Shown here: piece after piece, positions 9,199-17,083 of the stretch
How positions within the stretch are numbered: position 1 is the stretch's first letter
Layout of the letters: each line of letters starts with the position of its first letter
Origin: Alkalicaulis satelles
GTDB lineage: Bacteria; Pseudomonadota; Alphaproteobacteria; Caulobacterales; Maricaulaceae
Length of the DNA: 64,000 nucleotides
Reading direction: 5' to 3'
NCBI RefSeq assembly: GCF_008630495.1
Contig: NZ_VWOJ01000001.1
Coordinates: 1,109,364 to 1,173,363 of the forward strand
Program-made: the position numbers and the translations under genes
The notes under the pieces: model-generated
Database searches by the model: none
Told to the model about the DNA's origin: nothing
The model's input: only the letters and a program-made list of their open reading frames with translations

Positions 9199-11589
9199 AT
9201 GGATCAACGAGTTGATTGGCCCAGAATCGAGGCCCTGTTTGATGCTGCACTGGAGCTTGAGGAAGGCGAACGCGCTGGTTTTGTACAGTCTCAAACCGAT
9301 GATCCGGCCATTCTTGAAGAGGTTCTCTCGCTTCTGGCCTCAGCCGGACACGCGCAGGATTTCCTGGAAACCGAGGATGCGCCGGCCGAGCCGCTGCTGA
9401 CGCAGGGGCAGAAGCTGGGCGCCTGGCGCATCGCCTCTCTGGTAGGCCGGGGCGGGATGGGCGATGTCTACAAGGTCGACCGGGCGGATGGGCTTTATGA
9501 ACAGACCGCCGCCCTGAAGGTCATGCGCCCCGGCCCGTCTGAAGATACAGCGCTGTTCGAGAGCGAACGGCGCTATCTGGCCCGGCTTGAGCATCCCAAT
9601 ATCGCCCGGCTGCTGGATGGCGGGGTGACCGCACAGGGCCGGCCCTGGATGGTGATGGAGCTGGCCGAAGGCGCTTCGGCCGATGCTTGGGCCTCCCGGT
9701 CCAAGGCCCCGGCGCGCCTGATCGTTGAGAAGATGCTGCAGGCGGGCGAGGCCCTGGCCTACGCCCATGACAAGCTGATCGTTCACCGCGATGTCAAACC
9801 GTCCAACATCATGATTGATGCGGGCGGGCGCGCCCGGGTGATCGATTTTGGCGTGGCGCGCCTGGCCAGTGCGGACAAGGGCCAGTCCGCGCCGCTGTCC
9901 CTGGACTATGCCGCCCCTGAATTGCTGGAGGGACAGCCCGCCACCACGGCCAGTGATGTCTATGGCCTGGCCGCGACCCTGTATGCGCTGCTGGCTGGTC
10001 ATCCGCCGCTGCGTCTGAGTGATGACCCCTTGCCGGTGGCGTTGCGCCGCGCGATGGAGGAACCGCCTGCGCGCCTGCCCGCCCAGCGTTTCACCAGACG
10101 GGACAAGTCGCTCTTGCGCGATCTCGACCATGTGCTTGCGCGTGCGCTCGCCAAACAACCCGCCGGACGCTACCCCACGGTCAACAGTTTCTGCGAGGAT
10201 CTGCGCGCGGCCCTGAAGGGGCGTCCCGTGGCCGCCCGCGCCTCCGAGCGGGGATATGTGCTGGGCCGGTATATCAAGCGCCACCGCTGGCAAGCGGCGG
10301 CCGCCGCTGCGCTCGTCATCTCCCTGGTGGGCGGGCTCAGCGCTTCGCTCTGGCAGGCCCGCGAGGCCCGGATCGAGCGGGACTGGGCGCAAAGCGAACA
10401 GGCCCGGCTGGAGGCCGTGCAGCATTATCTCTTCTTCATGCTGCGCGATGGCGCGGATGTCTCAGGCGGCACCAGCGCCAGCGCCCGGGAAATCCTGGAG
10501 GCCGCCGCCGCACAAGTGGGCGATCTGTTTGCGGCTGATCCCGAGCGGGGCGGGCAGGTCATGCACGCCCTGGCCGAACTCTATTTCTATCTCAATGATT
10601 ATGAGGCCGCCGGGCCGTTATTGCGGCAATTGGTGGAGGCCGATTATCTCGACCCGGCCCTGCTCGCGTCGGCGCGCTATGACCTCGCTCAGGTCCTTTT
10701 GCGCACAGTCGGTCCCGATGAGGCCGAGCCCTTGCTGGCCCAGGCGCAGGCTTTCTGGCAGAGCGATTCACGCCAGTGGCGCCGCAGGCTGGTGGACAGC
10801 CGGCTGGTCGAAGCGCGCATCTTGCGTGACCGCGGGCGTTTGCCGGAGGCTGTCGCCTTGCTCGAGCGCACCGTGCCGGACCGGATCGCCCTGAGCGGGG
10901 AGACCGACCGGATGACCGGCGTCGTCCATAATGATCTGGGCGTCATGCTGTTTTCCGCCGGGCGCATGGAAGACGCAGCCGCCTCACTGCGCGAAGCGCT
11001 GGCGGTCTGGCGCGCCACCGGGCTGGCCGACGGGCCGGACGCCCTGAATACCTTGAACAATCTGGCTGCCGTCCAGGTTCTGTCCGGCGATCATGCCGCC
11101 GCAGAGCCGTTATTCCGCGAGATCGTGGAGATCCGCCGGGCGGCCTATGGCCCCTCGGCCACCACGGCCGCGGTGCTCAATAATTACGGCAAGACCCTGA
11201 TCAATCTCGACCGGGCTGATGAGGCGCTGCCGCACTTGCGTGAAGCGGTGAGCATGGCGCGCGAACATGCCGGACTGACGAGCTTTGCCTATGCTGCGGC
11301 TGTGGCCGGTCACAGCGAAGCCAAGGCGGCGACCGGTGACCCGGAGCAGGCCCTTCTGATCGCCGGCCAGGCCTATGACGCGATTCTGGAAGCCACCGGC
11401 GCGCCCGGGCCCGCCAGCTCCATCGTCGCCATCGCACTGGCGCGCACGCTGGCGGACGAGGGTCATATCGCCCGGGCGGAGACTCTTCTGGCCGAGGCCG
11501 AAGAGGCGCTGGGCGCTCTGGGACCGGCCGCGGGCATGCAAATGCAGGCCATCGCGACGATCAGGACCCGCCACGGGCTTGAAGGTTAA
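9199..11589 (+). CDS. membrane Ser/Thr protein kinase with C-terminal TPR-type region
   Basis: A 796-residue Hanks-type kinase. Residues 1-70 form a small helical N-terminal region typical of kinases paired with ECF-like sigma factors. The kinase domain spans about 75-340: glycine loop GRGGMGDV at 83-90, ATP-binding Lys107, catalytic loop HRDVKPSN at 196-203, DFG at 216-218, APE at 239-241, so all catalytic residues are present. One transmembrane helix lies at about 364-386. The remainder (400-796) is Ala/Leu-rich helical repeat with NNLA-type TPR signatures, predicted outside the cytoplasm. The gene converges on the sigma factor gene with overlapping stop codons, suggesting a functional pair in which the kinase transduces a signal to the sigma factor. 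The substrate is not known. Confidence 0.9.
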   Translation: MDQRVDWPRIEALFDAALELEEGERAGFVQSQTDDPAILEEVLSLLASAGHAQDFLETEDAPAEPLLTQGQKLGAWRIASLVGRGGMGDVYKVDRADGLYEQTAALKVMRPGPSEDTALFESERRYLARLEHPNIARLLDGGVTAQGRPWMVMELAEGASADAWASRSKAPARLIVEKMLQAGEALAYAHDKLIVHRDVKPSNIMIDAGGRARVIDFGVARLASADKGQSAPLSLDYAAPELLEGQPATTASDVYGLAATLYALLAGHPPLRLSDDPLPVALRRAMEEPPARLPAQRFTRRDKSLLRDLDHVLARALAKQPAGRYPTVNSFCEDLRAALKGRPVAARASERGYVLGRYIKRHRWQAAAAAALVISLVGGLSASLWQAREARIERDWAQSEQARLEAVQHYLFFMLRDGADVSGGTSASAREILEAAAAQVGDLFAADPERGGQVMHALAELYFYLNDYEAAGPLLRQLVEADYLDPALLASARYDLAQVLLRTVGPDEAEPLLAQAQAFWQSDSRQWRRRLVDSRLVEARILRDRGRLPEAVALLERTVPDRIALSGETDRMTGVVHNDLGVMLFSAGRMEDAAASLREALAVWRATGLADGPDALNTLNNLAAVQVLSGDHAAAEPLFREIVEIRRAAYGPSATTAAVLNNYGKTLINLDRADEALPHLREAVSMAREHAGLTSFAYAAAVAGHSEAKAATGDPEQALLIAGQAYDAILEATGAPGPASSIVAIALARTLADEGHIARAETLLAEAEEALGALGPAAGMQMQAIATIRTRHGLEG

Positions 11590-12131
11590 GCGTTTTCCCC
11601 GGCGGTCATTTCGCGGTGGAGCCAGGCTTTGGCCTTGACCCAGTCACGGCGCACCGTTCTTTCGGCGACCTCAAGAAGGTGGCCGATCTGGGCTTCGGTA
11701 TAGCCACCGAAAAAGCGCAGTTCGACGACCTCGGCCAGGCGCGGATTGAGGGCCGCCAGCCGGGTCAGCGCCTCATCCAGCTCGATCAGGCGCTCATCAC
11801 TTTCCCAATACGGTTCGATATCTTCGGTCAGGGCTTCGATGCGGCCCTGGCCGCGCTTGGCGGCCAGCCGCTGGCGCGCGTGATCAATGAGGGCGCAGCG
11901 CATGGCCATGGCCGAAGCGCGCAGGAAATGGCTGTCATCGACAAAATGCTCGCGCCGGCGCAGCTTCAGCCAGGCCTCGCTGACCAGGGCTGTTGTCTGA
12001 AGGGTGTGCCCGGCCCTCACGCGGCGGCGTTCCCGCTTGGCCACTGACCTCAATTCATTCCAGAGCACCGGCATCAGCCTGTCCGCTGCAGCCGTCACCT
12101 CGCGCGGCCGCTCGACACCAAAGTCCAGCAT
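11586..12131 (-). CDS. ECF-like RNA polymerase sigma factor (Sig-70_X6/TIGR02999 type)
   Basis: A 181-residue sigma factor. Region 2 is seen in the segment with HTLQTTALVSEAWLKL and the later ALIDHARQRLAAKRG; region 4 ends the protein as a helix-turn-helix (YTEAQIGHLLEVAERTVRRD, then WVKAKAWL). This combination is characteristic of the ECF-like group usually encoded beside Ser/Thr kinases with TPR domains. Its stop codon overlaps that of the kinase gene on the other strand. No anti-sigma factor gene is adjacent, consistent with control by phosphorylation, as shown for some kinase-linked ECF factors. The upstream 184 bases also serve the LuxR-type gene in the other direction. Confidence 0.85.
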   Translation of the reverse strand: MLDFGVERPREVTAAADRLMPVLWNELRSVAKRERRRVRAGHTLQTTALVSEAWLKLRRREHFVDDSHFLRASAMAMRCALIDHARQRLAAKRGQGRIEALTEDIEPYWESDERLIELDEALTRLAALNPRLAEVVELRFFGGYTEAQIGHLLEVAERTVRRDWVKAKAWLHREMTAGENA

Positions 12132-12315
12132 TATTCAGAGCCTTGTTCCTGACGCGCCCCCGCACCGCCAGCTCATTTGTACGCGGGCCGCATCGGAGAA
12201 CTCAAGAAAAAAGCGAGCCGAATGTCCGCTTTGCGTGCGCGGCGCCGTTCTTATTGATGAAGGCGGCGCTTACGCGGACCAAAACCGCCACCACACACAA
12301 GGGGACATGTGCACC

Positions 12316-12960
12316 ATGAATATGATGGCGTCAGGCTTTTCACCCATCACCCTGCCCAACGGCGTCGCCTGCTCGGGGATGGACATGCTGGGGCTTGGGT
12401 TCGCGGTGCTGGGGCCACGGCGCACAGTGCTTTTGTCCAACGAAACCTGGGGGGCGATCCTGTCGGACGCCAATCGCGGCCTGATATGGGCGTCGGGATC
12501 GCTGAACGCGCGCCGCGGCGCCGACATGCAGGCGCTGGGCGCGGCGCTGGACGCGGCGCTGACCGGAGAACGCAGCCTTCTCAGGATTGAGGATGTGGCC
12601 GGCGGCGGCGCCCTGGAAATGCTGGCCGAGGGCATTGGTCCGCAAGACAGCGGTCAGCCGCGAGCGGCGGTGATCATCCGTCAACCCGAAACGGTCTGGC
12701 CAGACGCTGAAAGCCTGGCCAGCCTGTATTGCCTGACCCCGGCGGAAGCGGGACTAGCCGAAAGCCTGGTGCGCGGTATGGGGCTGGCGGCCGCATGCCG
12801 GGAGCGGGGAATCTCGCAGAATACCGGCAAGGGCTATCTCAAACGGATCTTCGAAAAGACCGGCGCGCGCCGGCAGAGCGAGCTGGTGGCGATGGTGATG
12901 CAGGGCGTATCGCCCTTCGCTGTGCGCCACGACGCCTTTCAGGCGCGCGAGAGCGCGTGA
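12316..12960 (+). CDS. LuxR/FixJ-type helix-turn-helix regulator
   Basis: A 214-residue protein. The frame is open further upstream, but AAGGGGA at 12299-12305 points to the ATG at 12316 (the ATG at 12307 is too close to it). The C-terminal about 65 residues form a LuxR-type DNA-binding domain starting at LTPAEAGLAESLVRG, with the recognition region SQNTGKGYLKRIFEKTGARRQSEL. The N-terminal about 120 residues have no receiver aspartate and resemble the small sensor-like N-termini of orphan alphaproteobacterial regulators. The target is unknown. It is divergent from the ECF-like sigma gene and may belong with it. Confidence 0.75.
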   Translation: MNMMASGFSPITLPNGVACSGMDMLGLGFAVLGPRRTVLLSNETWGAILSDANRGLIWASGSLNARRGADMQALGAALDAALTGERSLLRIEDVAGGGALEMLAEGIGPQDSGQPRAAVIIRQPETVWPDAESLASLYCLTPAEAGLAESLVRGMGLAAACRERGISQNTGKGYLKRIFEKTGARRQSELVAMVMQGVSPFAVRHDAFQARESA

Positions 12961-13056
12961 CGCGGCCTGGCGGCTGTACGCCCCCGAACGGGTGTGGCGC
13001 ACGCCGCCATCAGCGCCGATGATGACTGTTCACAACAGCAATTCAGGATGTCTCAC

Positions 13057-13527
13057 ATGATCCAGTCCCGTTTCGCGGTGGCGGCCGCTGCCCTGTCCGG
13101 TCTTGCCCTGGCGGGCTGTTCTGGCGAGCAGGGTTCCCAGAGCGCTTCGTCCGGCAGCGCCTCCTCCAACGGTTCGGCCTCCGCCAGCTGGGAAGGCGAG
13201 ACGCTGAGCTTTGATAATGCCCGGTGCCGGGCGATTCCCGGTGGCGAGGAGTGGAGCCTCACCGCCTCTTCTGACCTCAATACGGTCCAGGTGCGCTACT
13301 GGCGCAATGATGACGGCTCCTATGACACCAGCAGCGCCGACGTAACGCTGGAATTGATGGATGATAACTGGCGGGTGCTGGAGCGGTACTCCGCACACAG
13401 CGCCGAGCTGGACGTCTCGACCCAGGAACGTGCGTCCGGGGAGCTTCGCCTCACGCCTCATCATAGCCCCGGCGTTGGCCAGGTGCGCGCCGGGGGCGGG
13501 GTGCTGCGCTTTGAAATAAACTGCTAA
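13057..13527 (+). CDS. lipoprotein of unknown function
   Basis: A 156-residue protein. AGGA at 13045-13048 selects the ATG at 13057. The N-terminus is a lipoprotein signal peptide with lipobox LAGC (cysteine about residue 22), followed by a Ser/Gly/Ala linker and a compact beta-type domain with two further cysteines (NARCRA and the C-terminal FEINC). It should be anchored to a membrane by lipid. No family is recognised. Everything from codon 86 onward lies inside the first copy of a perfect 327-bp tandem duplication. Confidence 0.7.
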   Translation: MIQSRFAVAAAALSGLALAGCSGEQGSQSASSGSASSNGSASASWEGETLSFDNARCRAIPGGEEWSLTASSDLNTVQVRYWRNDDGSYDTSSADVTLELMDDNWRVLERYSAHSAELDVSTQERASGELRLTPHHSPGVGQVRAGGGVLRFEINC

Positions 13528-13965
13528 CCGCGATTGCCGCCGCGCGGGTAGCGTTAAAGGGAAAACAGTTTGAAGCGGTCCGCACCCGGGTCCGAGCGTC
13601 CGGGATGCGCCCCGGCTCAGTCGGGAAAGCGCAGCGTCGACGGCTCCTATGACACCAGCAGCGCCGACGTAACGCTGGAATTGATGGATGATAACTGGCG
13701 GGTGCTGGAGCGGTACTCCGCACACAGCGCCGAGCTGGACGTCTCGACCCAGGAACGTGCGTCCGGGGAGCTTCGCCTCACGCCTCATCATAGCCCCGGC
13801 GTTGGCCAGGTGCGCGCCGGGGGCGGGGTGCTGCGCTTTGAAATAAACTGCTAACCGCGATTGCCGCCGCGCGGGTAGCGTTAAAGGGAAAACAGTTTGA
13901 AGCGGTCCGCACCCGGGTCCGAGCGTCCGGGATGCGCCCCGGCTCAGTCGGGAAAGCGCAGCGTC
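13312..13965. repeat. perfect 327-bp tandem duplication
   Basis: Unit 1 (13312-13638) and unit 2 (13639-13965) read as identical over their whole length. Each contains the last 72 codons of the lipoprotein gene (216 bases, stop codon included), the intergenic bases, and the last codons plus stop of the opposing gene ending at 13944. The left edge, the junction and the right edge share only the trinucleotide GAC, so a replication slip or illegitimate recombination at 3-bp microhomology explains it. Identity across coding and non-coding bases means the event is recent, unless it is an assembly error. Confidence 0.9.
13639..13854 (+). pseudogene. duplicated 3' fragment of the lipoprotein gene
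   Basis: This is the second copy of the lipoprotein's last 72 codons, including the stop, without its signal peptide and first half. An ATG at 13570 in the inter-copy sequence would give a 94-residue product, but its first 23 residues come from what was intergenic and antisense sequence and no ribosome binding site of note precedes it. It is best viewed as a gene fragment produced by the tandem duplication. Confidence 0.75.
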
Positions 13966-14384
13966 GACAGCGGCTTCACCTCGTCCAGCGGCAAGGTGAC
14001 GTCGAAGCTGACATCGTGAATCTCTCCCCAGACCCGCACGTGATAGCGCCCGGGCTCCGTCAGCATGACGTCAAAGGTATAGCGCCCGGGATGCGGGTAC
14101 TGGGGGCGAATGGCGAAGGCTCTTCGCGTCTCGCCATCCGGGGCGATCAGCTCGGCGTTCAGCCCGTCCTCCAGGCCGGGGATGGCGTCGCGTTCGCCAG
14201 CGGGCCGGATAATCAGGTCCAGGCCGTTGCGCTCGCCGGTGAAGATCGGCTCCTGGACAAAGCCAACGATCACCAGATAACGGCCATCGCCGACAATCTC
14301 CACCTCATGGGCGTGCCCGGCGCTCGTCATGAGGCCGAAAAGCGTGGCGGCCAGGAGCCGGGCTCCGAAGGAAACAAACGTCAT
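13944..14384 (-). CDS. periplasmic protein of unknown function at the edge of the copper block
   Basis: A 146-residue protein with a signal peptide (residues 1-25, ending SAGHAHEVE); the ATG has AGGAG upstream. The mature protein begins with His (HAHEVEIVGDGRY) and reads as a beta-sandwich with PGRYTFDVMLTEPGRYHVRVWGEIHD, a pattern like small immunoglobulin-like periplasmic carriers. Its divergence from copD and nearness to copC suggest a role in periplasmic copper handling, by context only. Its last eight codons and stop are duplicated in the 327-bp tandem repeat. I did not find the copper-block promoter motif before this gene. Confidence 0.65.
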   Translation of the reverse strand: MTFVSFGARLLAATLFGLMTSAGHAHEVEIVGDGRYLVIVGFVQEPIFTGERNGLDLIIRPAGERDAIPGLEDGLNAELIAPDGETRRAFAIRPQYPHPGRYTFDVMLTEPGRYHVRVWGEIHDVSFDVTLPLDEVKPLSTLRFPD

Positions 14385-14458
14385 CGTATTCTCCTTGCTG
14401 TCATTGAAGGCGGGTCAGTCTGCTGGAGCCCTGTGCGGCCGACATCCGTACCGGACGA

Positions 14459-14483
14459 AGTGAACATGGTCTCCGGCGCGTAT
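14459..14483 (+). promoter_or_regulatory. candidate ECF promoter of copD (AGTGAA-N13-GCGTAT)
   Basis: AGTGAA at 14459-14464 and GCGTAT at 14478-14483 are separated by 13 bases, ending 34 bases before the copD start. The same arrangement occurs before copC, the cnrY-like gene and the tolC-type gene. It is read as the -35/-10 pair of the CnrH-like sigma factor; this is inference. Confidence 0.5.
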
Positions 14484-14517
14484 AGCCCGGTAATGCAAAA
14501 CCGCTGGAGCAGGCATC

Positions 14518-15405
14518 ATGGACGCTGCGGAGATAACCGTTCGCACATTGCAATACGCCGCCGGGCTGACCGGCGCCGGTGGTCTCGCCGCCCTGCTCTG
14601 GGCTGGTGAAACACCCGGCCGCGCCAGCCGGGCGTTCCTTGCGGTCTGTTGCGGCCTGCTGGCAGCCGGAGCGCTTGCCAACGGCCTGGTCTTCTCCCAC
14701 GCCGTGCTGGGTTCGTGGGATGAGGTGTTCTCGGCGGACGGAGCGGATTTCGTACTGACGACCTTCGATCCGGCCCTGGGTTTCCTTGCGCGCGCCGTCC
14801 TCGCCGGTCTCGCTCTCGCCGCTCTTCTGACCTTGCGTGGAAAGCCCGCGGCCTGGATCGCCCTGGCGCTCCTTGCCGGGGCCCTCGCCAGCTTTGCCTG
14901 GACCGGCCATGCCGCGTCCGGTGAGGGGTGGGAAGGCGGGCTGCACAAGGCCGCCACGATTTCGCACATTATCGCAGCGGCGGTGTGGCTGGGCGCGCTT
15001 GGCCTGTTCTTGTCGCGGCTGTTCGCTGCGCAAGCGGGAAACCGTGAATACCGCCAGCGCACAGCCCGGCTCCTGTCGCGCTTTTCCGGCATCGGGAGCG
15101 CCGCCGTCGCCGCGCTGGTCATCACTGGCGGCGCCAACACCGTACTGGTTGCCGGGCCGGACCGTGTCATGGCGATGCTGGAAACACCCTATGGCGGTTG
15201 GCTGGCTGTCAAGCTCGCCCTGTTCGCCGGGATGCTGGGCCTGGCGGCGCTGAACCGCTTCATGCTCGCCCCCGCGCTCGCACAGCAGCTGACCGGTCAG
15301 GCTGCCGGGCGGATACGGCTGGCGGTGCTGGCCGAGACCTGTCTGGGCGCGGGCGTGGTGGCGTGCGTCGCCGTACTGGGCATAACCTCGCCCCATGCCG
15401 GCTGA
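14518..15405 (+). CDS. copD: CopD-type inner membrane copper protein
   Basis: A 295-residue integral membrane protein with about eight hydrophobic helices. It fits the CopD family: the segment around LHKAATISHIIAAAVWLGAL carries the His residues and WLG motif of the conserved CopD core, and the C-terminal half keeps the pattern YGGWLAVKLALFAGMLGLAALNRF. CopD proteins are thought to move copper across the inner membrane, receiving it from periplasmic CopC. It is divergent from the unknown periplasmic gene and convergent with copC, with 33 bases between the stops. A candidate ECF promoter lies 34 bases before the ATG. Confidence 0.88.
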   Translation: MDAAEITVRTLQYAAGLTGAGGLAALLWAGETPGRASRAFLAVCCGLLAAGALANGLVFSHAVLGSWDEVFSADGADFVLTTFDPALGFLARAVLAGLALAALLTLRGKPAAWIALALLAGALASFAWTGHAASGEGWEGGLHKAATISHIIAAAVWLGALGLFLSRLFAAQAGNREYRQRTARLLSRFSGIGSAAVAALVITGGANTVLVAGPDRVMAMLETPYGGWLAVKLALFAGMLGLAALNRFMLAPALAQQLTGQAAGRIRLAVLAETCLGAGVVACVAVLGITSPHAG

Positions 15406-15438
15406 TCGCACGCACACCTGCTTAATGCTCCAGCGCCT

Positions 15439-16203
15439 TTACTGAACGGTAAACCGGATGAGCCCGCTCATTTCATGGTCGCCGCCATCAGCGCGCCAGC
15501 TCAGCTCATACTCGCCGGGATCGAGCGGCTCCATGTGCGCCTCGACAGACATGACAGGCTCGTCCGAGGCTTCAAACTCGACCCGGATGCGCTCCATGGC
15601 CAGGGTGGACAGCTGAATCGACCGCACCGTCATGGGATGGTCGAAACGCAGCTCAATCCGCTCAAGGCCGCTGTCGACAATGGCGCCGTCCGCGGGTGTG
15701 GACTCGATCAGCCCCACCAAATCCTCATGGGCGCCGTGGCCATGATCATCATGGCCGGGCGTGGCGCCCTCATCACCGTGATCATGGTGATGGTGGTGGT
15801 GGCCGTGCTCACCGGCGCTTTCCGGCTCATGCTCGTGCCCGGCGGGCGCATCCTCGTCGATATGGAAGCTGATGGCGCCTCTCATGACGTGGCCATCTTG
15901 CGCTACAGCGCGCCAGTTCAGCACGTAGTGGCCATCCTCAAGTGACGGAAGCGCAACCGAAAACTCCGCCTGCATCCCGCGCTCGCGCTGGAAGCCGATA
16001 TCAATCGCGTCTCCGTCAACTTCAGCCAGTTCAAGTCCGGCCAGTGCAACAGGATCGGCGAATCCGAAATCGAAGGATGACGGCGCTTGCGCCAGCACAT
16101 CCCCGTCACGGATATTGGAGTGGGTCATGACCGTGTGCGCGAATGCGGCGCCCGCCATCACCATGGCGATGGCGGCAGCGGCGGCCAGTCTGATCAAGGG
16201 CAT
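15439..16203 (-). CDS. copC: two-domain CopC-type periplasmic copper-binding protein with His-rich linker
   Basis: A 254-residue protein; the ATG at 16203 has AGGAG upstream and starts a signal peptide (residues 1-22, AGAAFAHTV). The mature N-terminus begins with His, as in CopC, where this residue helps bind Cu(II). Two CopC-like beta domains are visible: about 23-120 and about 170-254 (ESTPADGAIV, then IELRFDHPM, LDPGEYELSWRADGGDHEM). Between them is a linker with runs of His mixed with Asp, Glu and Gly (roughly 130-165), an evident metal-binding tract. Most CopC proteins have one domain of about 100 residues, so this is a doubled form. It is divergent from the cnrY-like gene across 155 bases that hold candidate ECF promoters for both. 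Confidence 0.85.
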   Translation of the reverse strand: MPLIRLAAAAAIAMVMAGAAFAHTVMTHSNIRDGDVLAQAPSSFDFGFADPVALAGLELAEVDGDAIDIGFQRERGMQAEFSVALPSLEDGHYVLNWRAVAQDGHVMRGAISFHIDEDAPAGHEHEPESAGEHGHHHHHHDHGDEGATPGHDDHGHGAHEDLVGLIESTPADGAIVDSGLERIELRFDHPMTVRSIQLSTLAMERIRVEFEASDEPVMSVEAHMEPLDPGEYELSWRADGGDHEMSGLIRFTVQ

Positions 16204-16237
16204 CGCTTTTCTCCTTGCTAATGCGCTTCCAGGACCA

Positions 16238-16262
16238 ATACGCATCAGCACGCGCCATCCCT
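16238..16262 (-). promoter_or_regulatory. candidate ECF promoter of copC (AGGGAT-N13-GCGTAT)
   Basis: On the minus strand AGGGAT (16262-16257) and GCGTAT (16243-16238) are 13 bases apart, about 35 bases before the copC start. The bases TGGT follow the GCGTAT box here and also in the tolC promoter, making these two the closest pair of the four sites. Confidence 0.55.
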
Positions 16263-16308
16263 TGTCACATCCTGCTCGTTGAAGCTGACATACAGTTCGC
16301 AGGCCATG

Positions 16309-16333
16309 AGGGATCGCTGCAGCAGGCGCGTAA
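16309..16333 (+). promoter_or_regulatory. candidate autoregulatory ECF promoter of the cnrYXH-like operon
   Basis: AGGGAT at 16309-16314 and GCGTAA at 16328-16333 are 13 bases apart and end 25 bases before the cnrY-like start, leaving a very short leader with the ribosome binding site. Self-activation of the sigma operon is typical of ECF systems. Confidence 0.55.
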
Positions 16334-16358
16334 CAGCTTGTATGAGGTGGAGACTGCC

Positions 16359-16646
16359 ATGAACCAGCCCGATGATCTCTTGAAACGGCTCTCACAAGAG
16401 CCTCCGGACCGCGACCTGACCGGTCTTGAAGCGCGTGTCTGGTCCCGGATCGAGTCCATGCTTGAGAACAGGCGGACCGCGTGGCTGCGCGCACTGCCGG
16501 TCACGGCCACCGCCTCGGCCCTGATGCTGGGTTTCGCTACGGCGCTCCTCAGCGCCCCGCCAGTGCATGAGGAGCAGGCCATGGCCATCTTCTCCGCCAA
16601 CAGCCCGCTGGCGCCGTCCACCCTGTTGGCGAGGTCGACCTTATGA
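16359..16646 (+). CDS. cnrY-like: CnrY/NccY-type membrane anti-sigma factor
   Basis: A 95-residue protein, the same length as CnrY of Cupriavidus. GAGGTGGAG precedes the ATG at 16359. The cytoplasmic N-terminal half (residues 1-45, DDLLKRL then DLTGLEARVWSRIESML) is the predicted sigma-binding segment, followed by one transmembrane helix (about 47-66) and a short periplasmic tail. In CnrYXH systems this protein holds the sigma factor at the membrane until the sensor partner binds metal. The stop overlaps the start of the sensor gene (ATGA), and the sensor overlaps the sigma gene, so the three are translationally coupled. The assignment rests mainly on order, length and architecture. Confidence 0.75.
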   Translation: MNQPDDLLKRLSQEPPDRDLTGLEARVWSRIESMLENRRTAWLRALPVTATASALMLGFATALLSAPPVHEEQAMAIFSANSPLAPSTLLARSTL

Positions 16647-17083
16647 CCCAACTTCGCCTCTATCTGGTCATCAGCCTCATGCTGGCTGTGTTGGCCGGGG
16701 TGTTCGCAGCCTGGTGCGCCACGCATTTTTTCTCATCGGCCGCCCCCGAGCCATCGCTTCACCGCATCATCCAGAATGAACTTGGACTGACCGCGGACCA
16801 GAGAGCGCAGGTCAGTGAAATCGAGGCCCGCTACACGGCTCAACGTCAGACCCGGGAGCGCGAAATGCGCGCCGCGAACGCCCGGCTCGCCGCCGCCATC
16901 GAGGCCGACCACCAGCTCGACGACAATGTGCGCGCAGCCATCCAGGACTTCCACCACGCCATGGGGGAGCTGCAGCTGGAAACCATCCGCTATGTTCTGG
17001 ATGTGCGCGAGATCCTCAATGAGGACCAGCGCGTCCACTTTGACGCCACCGTCACCGCCTCTCTGACAGATCAGGACTGGTGA
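16643..17083 (+). CDS. cnrX-like: CnrX/NccX-type periplasmic heavy-metal sensor
   Basis: A 146-residue protein with one N-terminal membrane helix (about 6-24) and a periplasmic helical-hairpin domain of the Metal_resist/Spy-like fold. The region from SLHRIIQNELGLT to EMRAANARLAAAIEA matches CnrX/NccX well. Compared with CnrX as I remember it, His40 and Glu61 correspond to ligands His42 and Glu63, but the positions of His46, His119 and Met123 appear to be Gln44, Tyr117 and Val121; a separate HHAM motif is at 104-107. So the Ni/Co site is only partly kept, and a different metal, probably copper given the neighbours, may be sensed. The start overlaps the anti-sigma stop, and the stop overlaps the sigma GTG start. 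Confidence 0.8.
   Translation: MTQLRLYLVISLMLAVLAGVFAAWCATHFFSSAAPEPSLHRIIQNELGLTADQRAQVSEIEARYTAQRQTREREMRAANARLAAAIEADHQLDDNVRAAIQDFHHAMGELQLETIRYVLDVREILNEDQRVHFDATVTASLTDQDW

Noticed and set aside
13030..13791. 253-codon frame spanning both duplicated units on the minus strand
   Set aside because: It exists only because the 327-bp unit is a multiple of three, so the antisense frame stays open; it opposes a lipoprotein gene.
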